The translations under genes were made by a program, and so were the position numbers. From Pseudomonadota bacterium (GTDB lineage: Bacteria > Pseudomonadota > Alphaproteobacteria > Acetobacterales > Acetobacteraceae), in the NCBI GenBank assembly GCA_019351895.1, contig JABBOH010000005.1, forward strand, positions 56,878 through 120,877: 64,000 bases of DNA, in the 5' to 3' direction. Below are positions 1 to 10,054 of this stretch, one piece after another (within the stretch, counting starts at the first letter, position 1; each line of letters begins with the position of its first letter). The notes below the pieces were generated by a model. That model was not told the DNA's origin and did not search any database. It saw only the letters and a list, made by a program, of their open reading frames with translations.

Positions 1-1223
<1,223 letters not shown>

Positions 1224-1287
1224 TCATACAGGGTCAGCCCCGGCCGGGGGAACCCCAGCCGGGCGAATTGGCTCGGATGCGAGAAGA

Positions 1288-1728
1288 TCAAGGCGTCGCG
1301 GGAACGGCAGGCTTGGCCGGGGCGGCGGGCTTGAGAGTGGCGCCCGGCGCCGTCAGCGGTGTCCCGGCGGGCACGGACGGCGCGGTCTTGGACGTGCCCG
1401 GCGTGGGCTGTCCAGACGCGGGCTGTCCAGACGCGGGAAGCCCGGTGGCGGGCGCCGCGACCGGCGCGGGCGGGTTGAAGATGGCGCTCGTATTGCCCGA
1501 GCTGTTGCGCGTCATCAGGGCGAGGACCAGCGACAAAGCGAGGAACACGGTCGCGAGGATGGCGGTGGTCCGGGTGAGCAGGTTCGCCGTGCCGCGCCCC
1601 GTCATGAAGCTCCCCATGCCCTGGGCGCCGCCGATGCCCAAGCCGCCGCCTTCGCTCCGCTGGATGAGGACGACGCCGATCAGCGTGAGGGTGACGAGAA
1701 CGTGGATGACGAGCAGGACGGTGAACAT
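1288..1728 (-). CDS. secG: Preprotein translocase subunit SecG
   Basis: Small inner-membrane subunit of the SecYEG channel. The protein has 146 residues. It opens with a membrane helix (about residues 2-20) and the conserved loop VVLIQRSEGGGLG, then GSFMTGRGTANLLTRTT and a second helix (about 53-72), which is the SecG fold. The last 65 or so residues are a long Pro/Ala/Gly-rich cytoplasmic or periplasmic tail with a short repeated GQPASGQP element, typical of alphaproteobacterial SecG and of no known function. It is followed by pyrG on the same strand. Confidence 0.95.
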   Translation of the reverse strand: MFTVLLVIHVLVTLTLIGVVLIQRSEGGGLGIGGAQGMGSFMTGRGTANLLTRTTAILATVFLALSLVLALMTRNSSGNTSAIFNPPAPVAAPATGLPASGQPASGQPTPGTSKTAPSVPAGTPLTAPGATLKPAAPAKPAVPATP

Positions 1729-1844
1729 GTTCAGCCTTTATGCGGGGCCTTTGGAACGCGGATGGCCCGCGCGCCTTCTACCGAAGGCGGGCCCGGATGC
1801 AAAGCGTGGCAGCCTTGCGCCCTGGTCCCGAGGCAGGGCTCCGC

Positions 1845-2261
1845 TCAGTCGTCCCGGTGCACCCGCTCCATCCGCTCGTGGCGCTCCTGCGCCTCGATCG
1901 AGAGCGTCGCGATCGGCCGCGCCTCCAGCCGGCGGAGACCGATGGGCTCGCCGGTATCCTCGCAGAAGCCGTAGGTCCCGTTCTCGACGCGCTGCAGGGC
2001 CTGATCGATCTTGGCGATGAGCTTGCGCGCGCGGTCCCGCGTCCGCAACTCAAGGGCACGGTCGGTCTCGACGCTCGCCCGGTCGGTGATATCGGCTTCC
2101 ATGATGCCACCCTCCGAGAGGCTGGCGAGCGTCCCGTTCGCTTCCCTGAGCAACTCATCCTGCCAGCGGAGCAGCTTGCGCCGGAAATACTCCACCTGCA
2201 GAGGGTTCATGAACTCCTCGTCCTCGCTCGGACGATAGTCGTGAGGCAGCGTAATCATCAT
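1845..2261 (-). CDS. dksA: RNA polymerase-binding transcription factor DksA (single-cysteine type)
   Basis: DksA binds the secondary channel of RNA polymerase and acts with ppGpp. The coiled-coil region and the C-terminal signature GTYGFCEDTGEPIGLRRLEA are clear. Only one of the four zinc-finger cysteines is present; the other positions are Thr, Ser and Ala, as in other alphaproteobacterial DksA proteins. I chose the ATG at 2261 (138 residues) because a GGAGAG element lies 7-8 bases upstream. A start at 2318 would add 19 residues of low-complexity leader. It is flanked by secG-pyrG and a sugar kinase, all on the same strand but well spaced. Confidence 0.93.
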   Translation of the reverse strand: MMITLPHDYRPSEDEEFMNPLQVEYFRRKLLRWQDELLREANGTLASLSEGGIMEADITDRASVETDRALELRTRDRARKLIAKIDQALQRVENGTYGFCEDTGEPIGLRRLEARPIATLSIEAQERHERMERVHRDD

Positions 2262-2418
2262 GCGGCAAGGCTCTCCGCTATCGCGTAACGCGACCCGCAC
2301 CAGGGGCAGGCGGGGCAATTCGCCCGGCTTATAGCGTCCGCCCCCCGAGACGCCAAGCAGATTGCAGCAAGTTCAAGGTTCTGAAACCTAAGCGCAGATT
2401 GACATTCGCCGCGAAGGC

Positions 2419-3372
2419 TTAAACCGCGCGTTCCGCCATGAACGCCGCGAGCCGCGCGCGCGTTGGCATGGCATCCATGCCCCCCGGAGCGGTCGCCGTG
2501 ATGGCCCCGGCGGCGCAGGCGAAGCGGCCGATAGCCTCGAGGTTGCCGGGGTCGAGATCCATGTCGCTGTCGAGCAGGCCGGTGAGGAAGGCGGCCATGA
2601 AGCTGTCGCCGCAACCCGTTGTGTCAACAACCTTGACGGCCACGCCGGGCAGGCTGACGCGGGCGGCCGGTGTCACGATTGTCGCACCCGCGGCCCCGCG
2701 CGTGATGGCGGCGACGCGCAGCCCCTCATGCCAGACCGAGTGGAGCGCCGCCTCGACATCCGCGATGCCCGTGATGATCTGCAACTCGTCCTCGCCGATC
2801 TTGAGGATGTTCGCGACCGCCACGACCTCGCGCGCGGCGGCGATCATGGCCTCCCGGCTCTCCCACAGCAGCGGGCGGAGGTTGGGATCGACCGAGATCA
2901 GGATGCCCGCGCGCTGGGCGAGCCCGATCGCGTGGCGCTGGGCGCTGGCCGAGACGGGGCTCGCCATGACGAGGCTGTTGACGTGGAGGATGCGCGCGCT
3001 CCCGATCAGATCGGCGCGGACCTCGTCCGGGGCGTAGTTCACGTCGGCGCAGTCCTGCCGGTAGAAAAGGAAGTCGCGGTCGCCCTCGGCATCGAGGGTC
3101 ACGACGGCGACACCGGTCAGATGCTCCTTCGAGACGATGATCGCCTCGGTCGACGCGCCGGAGGCCGCGATGGTGCCGGTGAGCAGCCGGCCGAAGGCGT
3201 CGTCGCCGACCTTGCTGAGCATGGCGACCGAACGACCGAGCTTGGCGAGCCCCACGGCGGAATTGCCCGGCGCGCCGCCGGGTTTGGCGGCGAAGTTCAA
3301 CTCGCCTTCGGGTGCCGGGAGCGGCACCATGTCGATCAGCAGCTCGCCCAGCGAGACGACATCGTAGGCCAT
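2419..3372 (-). CDS. PfkB-family carbohydrate kinase, probably fructokinase
   Basis: Phosphorylates a sugar (ribokinase/fructokinase fold, 317 residues). The N-terminal SLGELLIDM, the GGAPGNSAVGLAKLG glycine motif and the C-terminal DTTGCGDSF anion-hole/catalytic-Asp motif are all present. The start at 3372 is preferred over 3408 because GAGGTGG lies 8-9 bases upstream of it. The substrate cannot be read from sequence. Fructose is the commonest assignment for this subtype and would fit the FrcB-like binding protein at the far end of the window, but that link is inference. Confidence 0.88.
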   Translation of the reverse strand: MAYDVVSLGELLIDMVPLPAPEGELNFAAKPGGAPGNSAVGLAKLGRSVAMLSKVGDDAFGRLLTGTIAASGASTEAIIVSKEHLTGVAVVTLDAEGDRDFLFYRQDCADVNYAPDEVRADLIGSARILHVNSLVMASPVSASAQRHAIGLAQRAGILISVDPNLRPLLWESREAMIAAAREVVAVANILKIGEDELQIITGIADVEAALHSVWHEGLRVAAITRGAAGATIVTPAARVSLPGVAVKVVDTTGCGDSFMAAFLTGLLDSDMDLDPGNLEAIGRFACAAGAITATAPGGMDAMPTRARLAAFMAERAV

Positions 3373-3558
3373 TTGCGCGTCCACCTCATTGCCCGTTGCG
3401 GTGCCCATTCCGATTGCACAGTGTCGGTGCAGGCGGGCGCGCTTTTCTCACGCCTTCGCGGCCGATGCCATCCGCCTTCGCGGGTGATGCCAGGGCGTGG
3501 GGCCCCGCTGTCCCCTTGGATACGGCGACCGCCCCGGATCACCCCGGATCACGCCAGA

Positions 3559-4476
3559 TCACGCCGGGGCGCGGGCGGCCCTGAAGCCCGCGAGGGCAAG
3601 GAGTGCGAGGCGCTGCGGACGCGGGCGGCCCCACAGGCCACGCCGCAACAGGGGCCAAGCGCTCGCGGGCTTGCCCCGCCGCAGGAACTCCCGCCCCATG
3701 GTCCAGGCTAGTTCCTGCTCGGTCCGCCGCAGGAGTGCCGCGAAGCGAGGCGCCCCAAACCGCGCGCCCAGAGCCTCGTTGGCAGCGATGGCCGCCAGGA
3801 CCGGGCGGTAGGATTCGGCCCGCGTCGCACCGCCATGCATGATGCTGCCGGTGCGGCGGCGGACGAACAGGACGGGCCTGCCGCCGATGCCGACGAACGG
3901 CCCCTGCAGCGCCAGCCGCAACCAGTATTCCCAGTCCTCGGCGAACAGCAGATCGGGGCGGAACGGTCCCGAACGTTCCCACGCCTCGGCGCGGACCAGG
4001 ACGTGGCCGCCATTGGCGAAAAGATTGCCGCGCATGAGGCGCGCGAGGAGATCGCCCGCGCTGGACGCCAGCCGGCAGTCCAGCGGCCCGGGTTCATCCG
4101 GCCGCGCTTCCATTCGGACATAGGCGAAGGGGCCGTGAGCCGCGACGGCGGCCGGCGTCGCCTCCAGCGCCCCTACCAGCCGGGCAAGCGCATCAGGCGC
4201 GAGCCAGTCGTCGCCATCGAGGAAAAGGAAGGCGTCGGCGGGGTCCGCTTCCATGACGCCACGGTTGCGACCACCGGCGACGCCGATGCCGGTCTCACGA
4301 AAAAGGCTGAGACGGTTGTCCGGGAAACCGGCCGCGATCGCCGCCGTGTCGTCGCGCGAACCATCATCGACGACCGTCAGCGACAGGTCCTGATGGGTCT
4401 GGGCGAGGACGGACTGGACAGCGACCGCGATATAGGGCGCCACGTCACGGGCCGCGATGACAACCGCGACCCGCAT
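3559..4476 (-). CDS. Family 2 glycosyltransferase
   Basis: A 305-residue GT-A fold transferase. The N-terminus VAVVIAARDVAPYIAVAVQS, the nucleotide-binding VVDDGSRDDT (about residues 35-45) and the metal-binding FLFLDGDDW near residue 88 are canonical GT2 signatures. The later FAEDWEYWLRLAL contains the ED motif of the catalytic base. There is no membrane segment. It starts 16 bases after grxD and is probably the last gene of the purine-bolA-grxD transcript. Acceptor and sugar donor are unknown, and there are no other polysaccharide genes nearby. Confidence 0.88.
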   Translation of the reverse strand: MRVAVVIAARDVAPYIAVAVQSVLAQTHQDLSLTVVDDGSRDDTAAIAAGFPDNRLSLFRETGIGVAGGRNRGVMEADPADAFLFLDGDDWLAPDALARLVGALEATPAAVAAHGPFAYVRMEARPDEPGPLDCRLASSAGDLLARLMRGNLFANGGHVLVRAEAWERSGPFRPDLLFAEDWEYWLRLALQGPFVGIGGRPVLFVRRRTGSIMHGGATRAESYRPVLAAIAANEALGARFGAPRFAALLRRTEQELAWTMGREFLRRGKPASAWPLLRRGLWGRPRPQRLALLALAGFRAARAPA

Positions 4477-4492
4477 CTGGCGATCGTGGAGG

Positions 4493-4834
4493 CTAGGCGG
4501 CGACGGAGTGGGTTATTCCGTTCTCGCTGAACAAGGTGGCAAGCTCGCCCGTCTGGTACATCTCGGTGATGATATCGCAGCCGCCGACGAACTCGCCCTT
4601 CACATACAGCTGCGGCACGGTGGGCCAGTTGGAGAAGCGCTTCACGCCCTCGCGCAGCTCCATGTCCTCGAGCACATTGGCGGTCTTGAAGGGCACGTTC
4701 ATGTGGCTGAGGATCTGCACCACGCGGGCGGAGAAACCGCACTGCGGGAACATCGCGGTGCCCTTCATATACAGCATGACCGGATTCTCGGTGATGTCCT
4801 TGGTGATACGCTCGGCGACGAGGTCTTGAGACAT
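4493..4834 (-). CDS. grxD: Grx4-type monothiol glutaredoxin
   Basis: A 113-residue monothiol glutaredoxin that carries and delivers [2Fe-2S] clusters. The active-site motif CGFS sits at about residues 32-35 (MFPQCGFSARVVQIL), with the glutathione-binding WPTVPQLYVKGEFVGGCDI later in the chain, matching the Grx4/Grx5 family throughout. It lies 11 bases downstream of bolA, its known partner in a 2Fe-2S-bridged complex, so the pair is likely cotranslated. The location behind purL is the usual alphaproteobacterial arrangement. Confidence 0.96.
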   Translation of the reverse strand: MSQDLVAERITKDITENPVMLYMKGTAMFPQCGFSARVVQILSHMNVPFKTANVLEDMELREGVKRFSNWPTVPQLYVKGEFVGGCDIITEMYQTGELATLFSENGITHSVAA

Positions 4835-4845
4835 TGAGGTTCTCC

Positions 4846-5079
4846 TTAATCCGGCGCCGAGGTCTGAAGGGCGAGGGCGTGAAGCTCGCCACCCATACGT
4901 CCCTGAAGCGCCGCATAGATCATTTGATGTTGTTTCAGTCGGGACAAGCCGCGGAACTGCTCACTAACCACTGTAGCAGCATAGTGATCACCGTCACCGG
5001 CCAAATCCTCGACCGTCACCCGCGCGTCGGGAATAGCGGTGCGGATCAGGCTCTCGATCGCGCCGGCGGACATAGCCAT
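4846..5079 (-). CDS. bolA: BolA family protein
   Basis: A short (77-residue) BolA-fold protein. The class II KH-like core is visible in IPDARVTVEDLAGDGDHYAATVVSEQF, and FRGLSRLKQHQMIYAALQG holds the conserved RxxxHQ segment with the cluster-ligand His. BolA proteins bind monothiol glutaredoxins and take part in iron-sulfur cluster trafficking, and the next gene is exactly such a glutaredoxin. It sits about 40 bases after purL on the same strand, so it is likely in the purine operon. Confidence 0.94.
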   Translation of the reverse strand: MAMSAGAIESLIRTAIPDARVTVEDLAGDGDHYAATVVSEQFRGLSRLKQHQMIYAALQGRMGGELHALALQTSAPD

Positions 5080-5118
5080 GCCGTCTTTCTCCCCAGATTG
5101 GCCAGCTGAACAGAGGCG

Positions 5119-7323
5119 TCAGGACATCCAGGCGGCGAAGAAGCGCTCATGGGCCTCTCGCAGCTCTTTTAAGGATATCGAAACTCCCCCCGCCCATGTC
5201 AATTCATTCCCGCCGGTGCGACCCAGCAGCCGGGCGGCCACGCCCGCTCTCCTTGCCGCCGCCAGCAGATCGGTCGCGTCGGCCGCCGCCAGAACGTAGC
5301 GGGCCTGATCCTCGCCAAACCAGAAGCCGATGTCAGAGACGCCGTCCGGCGCGTCGTTCAGGGCGAAGCCGGTGTTGCCGGCCAGCGCCATCTCCGCGAG
5401 CGCCACCAGCAGCCCGCCATCGGACACGTCATGGCAGGCATGGACGCCGCCCGCCGCGATCTGGTGGCGGACGAAATCGCCATGGCGTCGCTCCGCGACC
5501 AGATTGACCGGCGGCGGCGCGCCCTGCTCGCGGCCCGCGATCTCGCGCAGCCAGAGCGACTGGCCCAGCCAGCCTTCGGTCGCGCCGATCAGCACGAGGT
5601 CGAGATGGGGAGCGATCGCGATGCCCCGCGCTTGGCTCGCCTCCTCGATCACGCCGAGGCCGCCGATTGCGGGGGTGGGCAGGATGCCACGCCCCTCGGT
5701 CTCGTTGTAGAGGCTGACATTGCCGGAGACGACCGGGAAGTCGAGGGCGTTGCAGGCCGCCGCCATGCCCTGAATGGCGGCGGCGAACTGGCCCATGATC
5801 TCGGGCTTCTCGGGATTGCCGAAGTTCATGTTGTCGGTGATGGCGAGCGGACGCGCGCCGGTCGCGGTGATGTTGCGCCAGGCCTCGGCCACCGCCTGCA
5901 TCCCGCCCATCCGGGGGTCCGCCTGGCAGTAGCGCGGCGTGCAGTCGGTCGTCAGTGCCAGCGCCCGGCGCGAGCCGTCGATCTTGACGATGGCGGCGTC
6001 CGCGGCGCCCGGCCGCTTCACCGTCTGGCCACCGACCGCCGCGTCGTACTGGTTCCAGATCCAGGCGCGCGAGCAGAGATCCGGGCTCGCGATCAGCCGC
6101 AGCAGGGCCTGCTCGACCGGCACGTCGCTCGTGATCGCCGCGTCGTCGAGCGGCGCGGGCGGCGTCGGCCACTCGATCGGGCGGCGGTAGAGCGGCGCCT
6201 CGTCCGAGAGCGGCTGCAGCGGGATATCGGCCTCCAGCACGCCCTTGTGGCGGACGACGATGCGGCCCGTGTCGGTGATATGGCCGATCACAGCGAAATC
6301 CAGGTCCCACTTGTCGAAGATCGCGCGAGAGAGGTCCTCCGCGCCGGGACGGAGCACGATGAGCATGCGCTCCTGGCTCTCGGACAGCATCATCTCGTAG
6401 GCGGTCATGGCCGTCTCGCGCTGAGGCACGGCGTCGAGGTCGAGCACGATGCCGACGCCGCCCTTGCCCGCCATCTCGACCGAGGAAGAGGTGAGGCCGG
6501 CCGCCCCCATGTCCTGGATGGCGACGATCGCGTCCGTCGCCATGAGTTCGAGGCAGGCCTCGATGAGCAGCTTCTCGGTGAAGGGATCGCCGACCTGGAC
6601 CGTCGGGCGCTTCTCCTCGGAGTTCGCGTCGAACTCGGCCGAGGCCATGGTGGCACCGTGGATGCCGTCCCGCCCGGTCTTGGAGCCGACATAGACCACG
6701 GGGTTGCCGATGCCCGCCGCGGCCGAGAGGAAGATGCGGTCTCTGGGCGCGATCCCGACCGTCATCGCATTGACCAGCGGATTGCCGTCATAGGCCGCGT
6801 GGAAGTTGACCTCGCCGCCGACCGTCGGCACGCCGACGCAGTTGCCGTAGCCGCCGATGCCGCGCACGACGCCATCCACCACGCGCTTGGTGCGAGGGTT
6901 CTCGGGGCGGCCGAAGCGGAGCGCGTTGAGGTTCGCGATCGGGCGCGCGCCCATCGTGAAAACATCGCGCAGGATGCCGCCGACGCCCGTCGCCGCGCCC
7001 TGGTAGGGCTCGATGAAGCTCGGGTGGTTGTGGCTCTCCATCTTGAAGATGGCGGTCAGCCCGTCGCCGATATCGACCACGCCGGCATTCTCGCCCGGGC
7101 CATGCACGACCCAGTCGGCCTTCGTGGGAAGCTCCTTCAGCCAGACGCGGGAGGATTTGTAGGAGCAGTGCTCGGACCACATGACCGAGAAGATGCCGAG
7201 TTCGGTGAGGCTCGGGGTGCGGCCCATGATGGCGAGCACGCGGCCGTATTCCTCGGCGTTGAGGCCGAATTCCCGGGCGAGCTTCTCGTCGACGGGACGC
7301 GGGGCAGCGACAGGGGCGCTCAT
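5119..7323 (-). CDS. purL: Phosphoribosylformylglycinamidine synthase subunit PurL
   Basis: Synthetase subunit that uses ATP to convert FGAR to FGAM, with ammonia from PurQ. The 734-residue length is that of small, split PurL. Signatures in view: [33 protein letters not shown], the glycine-rich [14 protein letters not shown] and, in the second half, [18 protein letters not shown]. The ATG at 7323 overlaps the purQ stop in ATGA, which fixes the start; 63 extra upstream codons are purQ read out of frame. Fourth gene of purC-purS-purQ-purL. Confidence 0.97.
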   Translation of the reverse strand: MSAPVAAPRPVDEKLAREFGLNAEEYGRVLAIMGRTPSLTELGIFSVMWSEHCSYKSSRVWLKELPTKADWVVHGPGENAGVVDIGDGLTAIFKMESHNHPSFIEPYQGAATGVGGILRDVFTMGARPIANLNALRFGRPENPRTKRVVDGVVRGIGGYGNCVGVPTVGGEVNFHAAYDGNPLVNAMTVGIAPRDRIFLSAAAGIGNPVVYVGSKTGRDGIHGATMASAEFDANSEEKRPTVQVGDPFTEKLLIEACLELMATDAIVAIQDMGAAGLTSSSVEMAGKGGVGIVLDLDAVPQRETAMTAYEMMLSESQERMLIVLRPGAEDLSRAIFDKWDLDFAVIGHITDTGRIVVRHKGVLEADIPLQPLSDEAPLYRRPIEWPTPPAPLDDAAITSDVPVEQALLRLIASPDLCSRAWIWNQYDAAVGGQTVKRPGAADAAIVKIDGSRRALALTTDCTPRYCQADPRMGGMQAVAEAWRNITATGARPLAITDNMNFGNPEKPEIMGQFAAAIQGMAAACNALDFPVVSGNVSLYNETEGRGILPTPAIGGLGVIEEASQARGIAIAPHLDLVLIGATEGWLGQSLWLREIAGREQGAPPPVNLVAERRHGDFVRHQIAAGGVHACHDVSDGGLLVALAEMALAGNTGFALNDAPDGVSDIGFWFGEDQARYVLAAADATDLLAAARRAGVAARLLGRTGGNELTWAGGVSISLKELREAHERFFAAWMS

Positions 7324-8021
7324 GCCGCGAGGGCCCCCACCAGACCTTCGAACATCGGCAGGCCGTCCTCTCCGCCCATCAGCGGGTCCACATAATCCTC
7401 GGGGTGGGGCATCAGACCCAGAACGCGGCGATTGGCCGAGGTGACGCCCGCGATCGACCGCGCGCTGCCGTTGGGGTTGGCCTCCGGCGTGACCGCGCCA
7501 TCCGGCCCGCAATAGCGGAAGGCGACGCGGCCTTCGCCCTCCAGCCGGTCGAGCGTCGCCTCATCGGCGAAATAATTGCCGTCGCCGTGCGCGAGCACGA
7601 CGCGCAGCACCTCACCCTCGGCGTAGCCTCGGGTGAAGACAGTGTCGGTGCGCTCGACGCGCAGGTGATGGTCCTGGGCGAGAAACCGCAGCCCGGCGTT
7701 GCGCAGCAGGGCACCGGGCAGCATCCCCGCCTCGGCCAGGATCTGGAAGCCGTTGCAGACGCCGAGCACGTAGCCGCCGCTCGCAGCGAAGTCACGCACC
7801 GCGCGCATGATGGGCGACTGGGCAGCCATCGCGCCGCAGCGCAGGTAGTCGCCGTGGCTGAACCCACCCGGCAGCACGACGAGGTCGAGCGGCGGGAGGT
7901 CGGTATCCTTGTGCCAGATCATGGCGGGCGACCGGCCGCCGGTGACGCGGGCGAGGGCGATCGCCATGTCGCGTTCCCGGTTGGTGCCGGGGAAGATAAC
8001 GATGCCGGCCCGCAAGCTCAT
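7320..8021 (-). CDS. purQ: Phosphoribosylformylglycinamidine synthase glutaminase subunit PurQ
   Basis: Class I glutaminase that supplies ammonia to PurL. It has 233 residues. The nucleophile Cys is in [18 protein letters not shown] and the His-Glu pair in [31 protein letters not shown] is the oxyanion-strand signature of PurQ. It begins one base after the purS stop and its own stop overlaps the purL start, so the three subunits are translated in tandem. Confidence 0.97.
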   Translation of the reverse strand: MSLRAGIVIFPGTNRERDMAIALARVTGGRSPAMIWHKDTDLPPLDLVVLPGGFSHGDYLRCGAMAAQSPIMRAVRDFAASGGYVLGVCNGFQILAEAGMLPGALLRNAGLRFLAQDHHLRVERTDTVFTRGYAEGEVLRVVLAHGDGNYFADEATLDRLEGEGRVAFRYCGPDGAVTPEANPNGSARSIAGVTSANRRVLGLMPHPEDYVDPLMGGEDGLPMFEGLVGALAA

Positions 8022-8022
8022 G

Positions 8023-8262
8023 TCAGACCACCTCGACGCGGTAACTTTCGATCACCGTATTCGCGAGCAGCTTCGCCGCCATCGCCTCCGCCGCCGCCCT
8101 GGCGCGGGCCGTATCCGTTTCGGCCAGCTCGAGTTCGATGATTTTGCCCGCGCGCACCTCCCCCACGCCCTCGAAACCGAGCGTCTCCAGCGCGTGTCCG
8201 ATGGCGCGGCCCTGAGGGTCGAGCACGCCGGGCTTCAGCATGACGGTGACGATTGCCTTCAT
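8023..8262 (-). CDS. purS: Phosphoribosylformylglycinamidine synthase subunit PurS
   Basis: The 79-residue bridging subunit of the PurLQS complex. It opens [20 protein letters not shown], the conserved PurS start, and includes [11 protein letters not shown] and the C-terminal IESYRVEVV. The ATG at 8262 overlaps the purC stop as ATGA. An upstream in-frame extension would read back through purC and is rejected. A separate purS gene is typical of alphaproteobacteria and Gram-positives, in contrast to the fused PurL of enterobacteria. Confidence 0.96.
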   Translation of the reverse strand: MKAIVTVMLKPGVLDPQGRAIGHALETLGFEGVGEVRAGKIIELELAETDTARARAAAEAMAAKLLANTVIESYRVEVV

Positions 8263-9023
8263 TGCATCATCTCCGGCCCCTTGAGGTCGTGGTTGCCGGC
8301 CTCGGGCAGGATGCCGAGCCGTTTGGCCACCTCCTGATAGGCTTCCTCGACCTTCCCGAGGTCCCGCCGGAAGCGGTCCTTGTCCATCTTCTCGTTGGTC
8401 TTGCTGTCCCAGAGGCGGCAGTTGTCGGGGCTGATCTCGTCCGCGAGGACGATCCGCATCTCGTCGTTCTCCCACAGCCGGCCGAATTCCAGCTTGAAGT
8501 CGACGAGGGTGATGCCGACGCCGAGGAAGAGCCCGGTCAGGAAGTCGTTGATCCGGAGCGTGAGCGAGACGATGTCGTCCATGTCGGGCGGCGAGGCCCA
8601 GCCGAAGGCGGTGATGTGCTCCTCGGCCACCATCGGATCGTTCAGCCCGTCGTTCTTGTAATAGTATTCGAGGATCGAGCGCGGCAGGCGGGTGCCCTCG
8701 GGGATGCCAAGGCGGGTCGAGAGGCTGCCGGCCGCCACGTTCCGCACCACCACCTCGAGCGGGATGATCTCGACCTCGCGGATGAGCTGCTCGCGCATGT
8801 TCAGGCGGCGGACGAAATGGGTCGGGATGCCGATCTCGCCCAGGCGCACCATCAGGAACTCGCTGATGCGGTTGTTCAGGACGCCCTTGCCGGTGATGAC
8901 GCCCTTCTTCTGGGCGTTGAAGGCGGTCGCGTCGTCCTTGAAGTACTGGACGAGGGTCCCGGGCTCGGGTCCCTCGAACAGGATCTTCGCTTTTCCCTCA
9001 TAAAGCTGTCTGCGACGGGCCAT
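8259..9023 (-). CDS. purC: Phosphoribosylaminoimidazole-succinocarboxamide synthase (SAICAR synthetase)
   Basis: Joins aspartate to CAIR in purine synthesis. It has 254 residues, starting [18 protein letters not shown], the SAICAR synthetase ATP-binding N-terminus. Other signatures are [31 protein letters not shown] and [14 protein letters not shown]. The ATG at 9023 has AAGGA about 9 bases upstream; a further upstream start at 9164 would add a non-conserved leader. It is the first gene of the purine transcript, so the 160-base gap to tpiA should hold the promoter. Confidence 0.97.
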   Translation of the reverse strand: MARRRQLYEGKAKILFEGPEPGTLVQYFKDDATAFNAQKKGVITGKGVLNNRISEFLMVRLGEIGIPTHFVRRLNMREQLIREVEIIPLEVVVRNVAAGSLSTRLGIPEGTRLPRSILEYYYKNDGLNDPMVAEEHITAFGWASPPDMDDIVSLTLRINDFLTGLFLGVGITLVDFKLEFGRLWENDEMRIVLADEISPDNCRLWDSKTNEKMDKDRFRRDLGKVEEAYQEVAKRLGILPEAGNHDLKGPEMMQ

Positions 9024-9186
9024 GGCGCGATCCTTGGGGTCTCTGCTGAAACGGGGACGCGAGACGGCCCCGCCAGGAAGCGGACTATATTGCGCTGCGC
9101 TATAGCAGCGGCATGTGCCGGTAGGTAGGGCGGATCGGCTGAGCGTCACCTGCATGGGCGGCAAGCCGCCTCGCCGGACCGCCCCG

Positions 9187-9918
9187 TCAAGCCGCGCGGA
9201 TGATCGCCAGGAAGTCCTCGGCCACGAGGCTCGCCCCGCCGACCAGAGCGCCGCCGACCTCGGGCAGCGCCAGGATTTCCGCCGCGTTGCCGGGCTTCAC
9301 CGACCCACCATAGAGAATGCGGGTCTCGGCCCCGGCCGGCTGGGCGCGCACCAGCTCGGTGCGGATGAAGGCGTGCATCGCGGCGATGTCCGCGCTCGTC
9401 GGCACGCGGCCGGTGCCGATGGCCCAGATCGGTTCGTAGGCGACGACCCCCTTGAACTCGGCCCCGAGGCTGCCGGCCAGATGGCGGCCCACGACCGCCT
9501 CCTGCCTGCCGGCCTCGCGGTCGGCCGCGGATTCGCCCACGCAGACAATCGGGATCAGCCGCGCCGCCACCGCCGCCTCGACCTTTGCGGCGACCAGAGC
9601 ATCCGTCTCGCCCTGCTCGGCCCGGCGCTCGGAATGGCCGAGGATGACGTAGCGCGCGCCCGCATCGCGCAGCATCGCGGCCGAAATCTCGCCGGTATGG
9701 GCCCCATGACGCTTGGTGTGGCAGTCCTGGCCGCCGGCCAGTATGCCGCTGCCGTCGAGAATGGCGGCCACCGCCGCGAGCTGCGTCGCGGGCGGGCAGA
9801 TCAGGACCTCGGGCGCGAGGTCTCCCAAGCCGCTCCGGATCGCGCGCGCCAAATTGGCGGAATCCTCGGTGAGTCCGTTCATTTTCCAGTTGCCGGCGAT
9901 CAATGGCCGCATCGTCAT
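9187..9918 (-). CDS. tpiA: Triose-phosphate isomerase
   Basis: Interconverts dihydroxyacetone phosphate and glyceraldehyde 3-phosphate. The 243-residue protein has the whole active site: LIAGNWKMN with the electrophilic Lys, [10 protein letters not shown] with the catalytic His, [13 protein letters not shown] with the catalytic Glu and flexible loop 6, and the phosphate-binding [11 protein letters not shown]. It is divergent from ppiD across a 136-base gap. In many alphaproteobacteria tpiA sits beside secG-pyrG; here the purine block lies between them. Confidence 0.97.
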   Translation of the reverse strand: MTMRPLIAGNWKMNGLTEDSANLARAIRSGLGDLAPEVLICPPATQLAAVAAILDGSGILAGGQDCHTKRHGAHTGEISAAMLRDAGARYVILGHSERRAEQGETDALVAAKVEAAVAARLIPIVCVGESAADREAGRQEAVVGRHLAGSLGAEFKGVVAYEPIWAIGTGRVPTSADIAAMHAFIRTELVRAQPAGAETRILYGGSVKPGNAAEILALPEVGGALVGGASLVAEDFLAIIRAA

Positions 9919-10054
9919 CTCCCTCGGCGGATCAAGGCGCGCAGTTACGCCTGCGGATGGGAACTGGCAAACCGAGGTGACAAACGGCGGGTGGCAAAGC
10001 GCGGGCCGTCTGCCTATGGTGCGGCCCCTTCATTGATCAGGTTCCTCGGCACCG

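Noticed and set aside
5431..7395. A 654-codon open frame on the plus strand across purL
   Set aside because: Antisense to purL, with an Arg/Asp/His-rich composition and no motif. The purL motifs on the other strand are complete.
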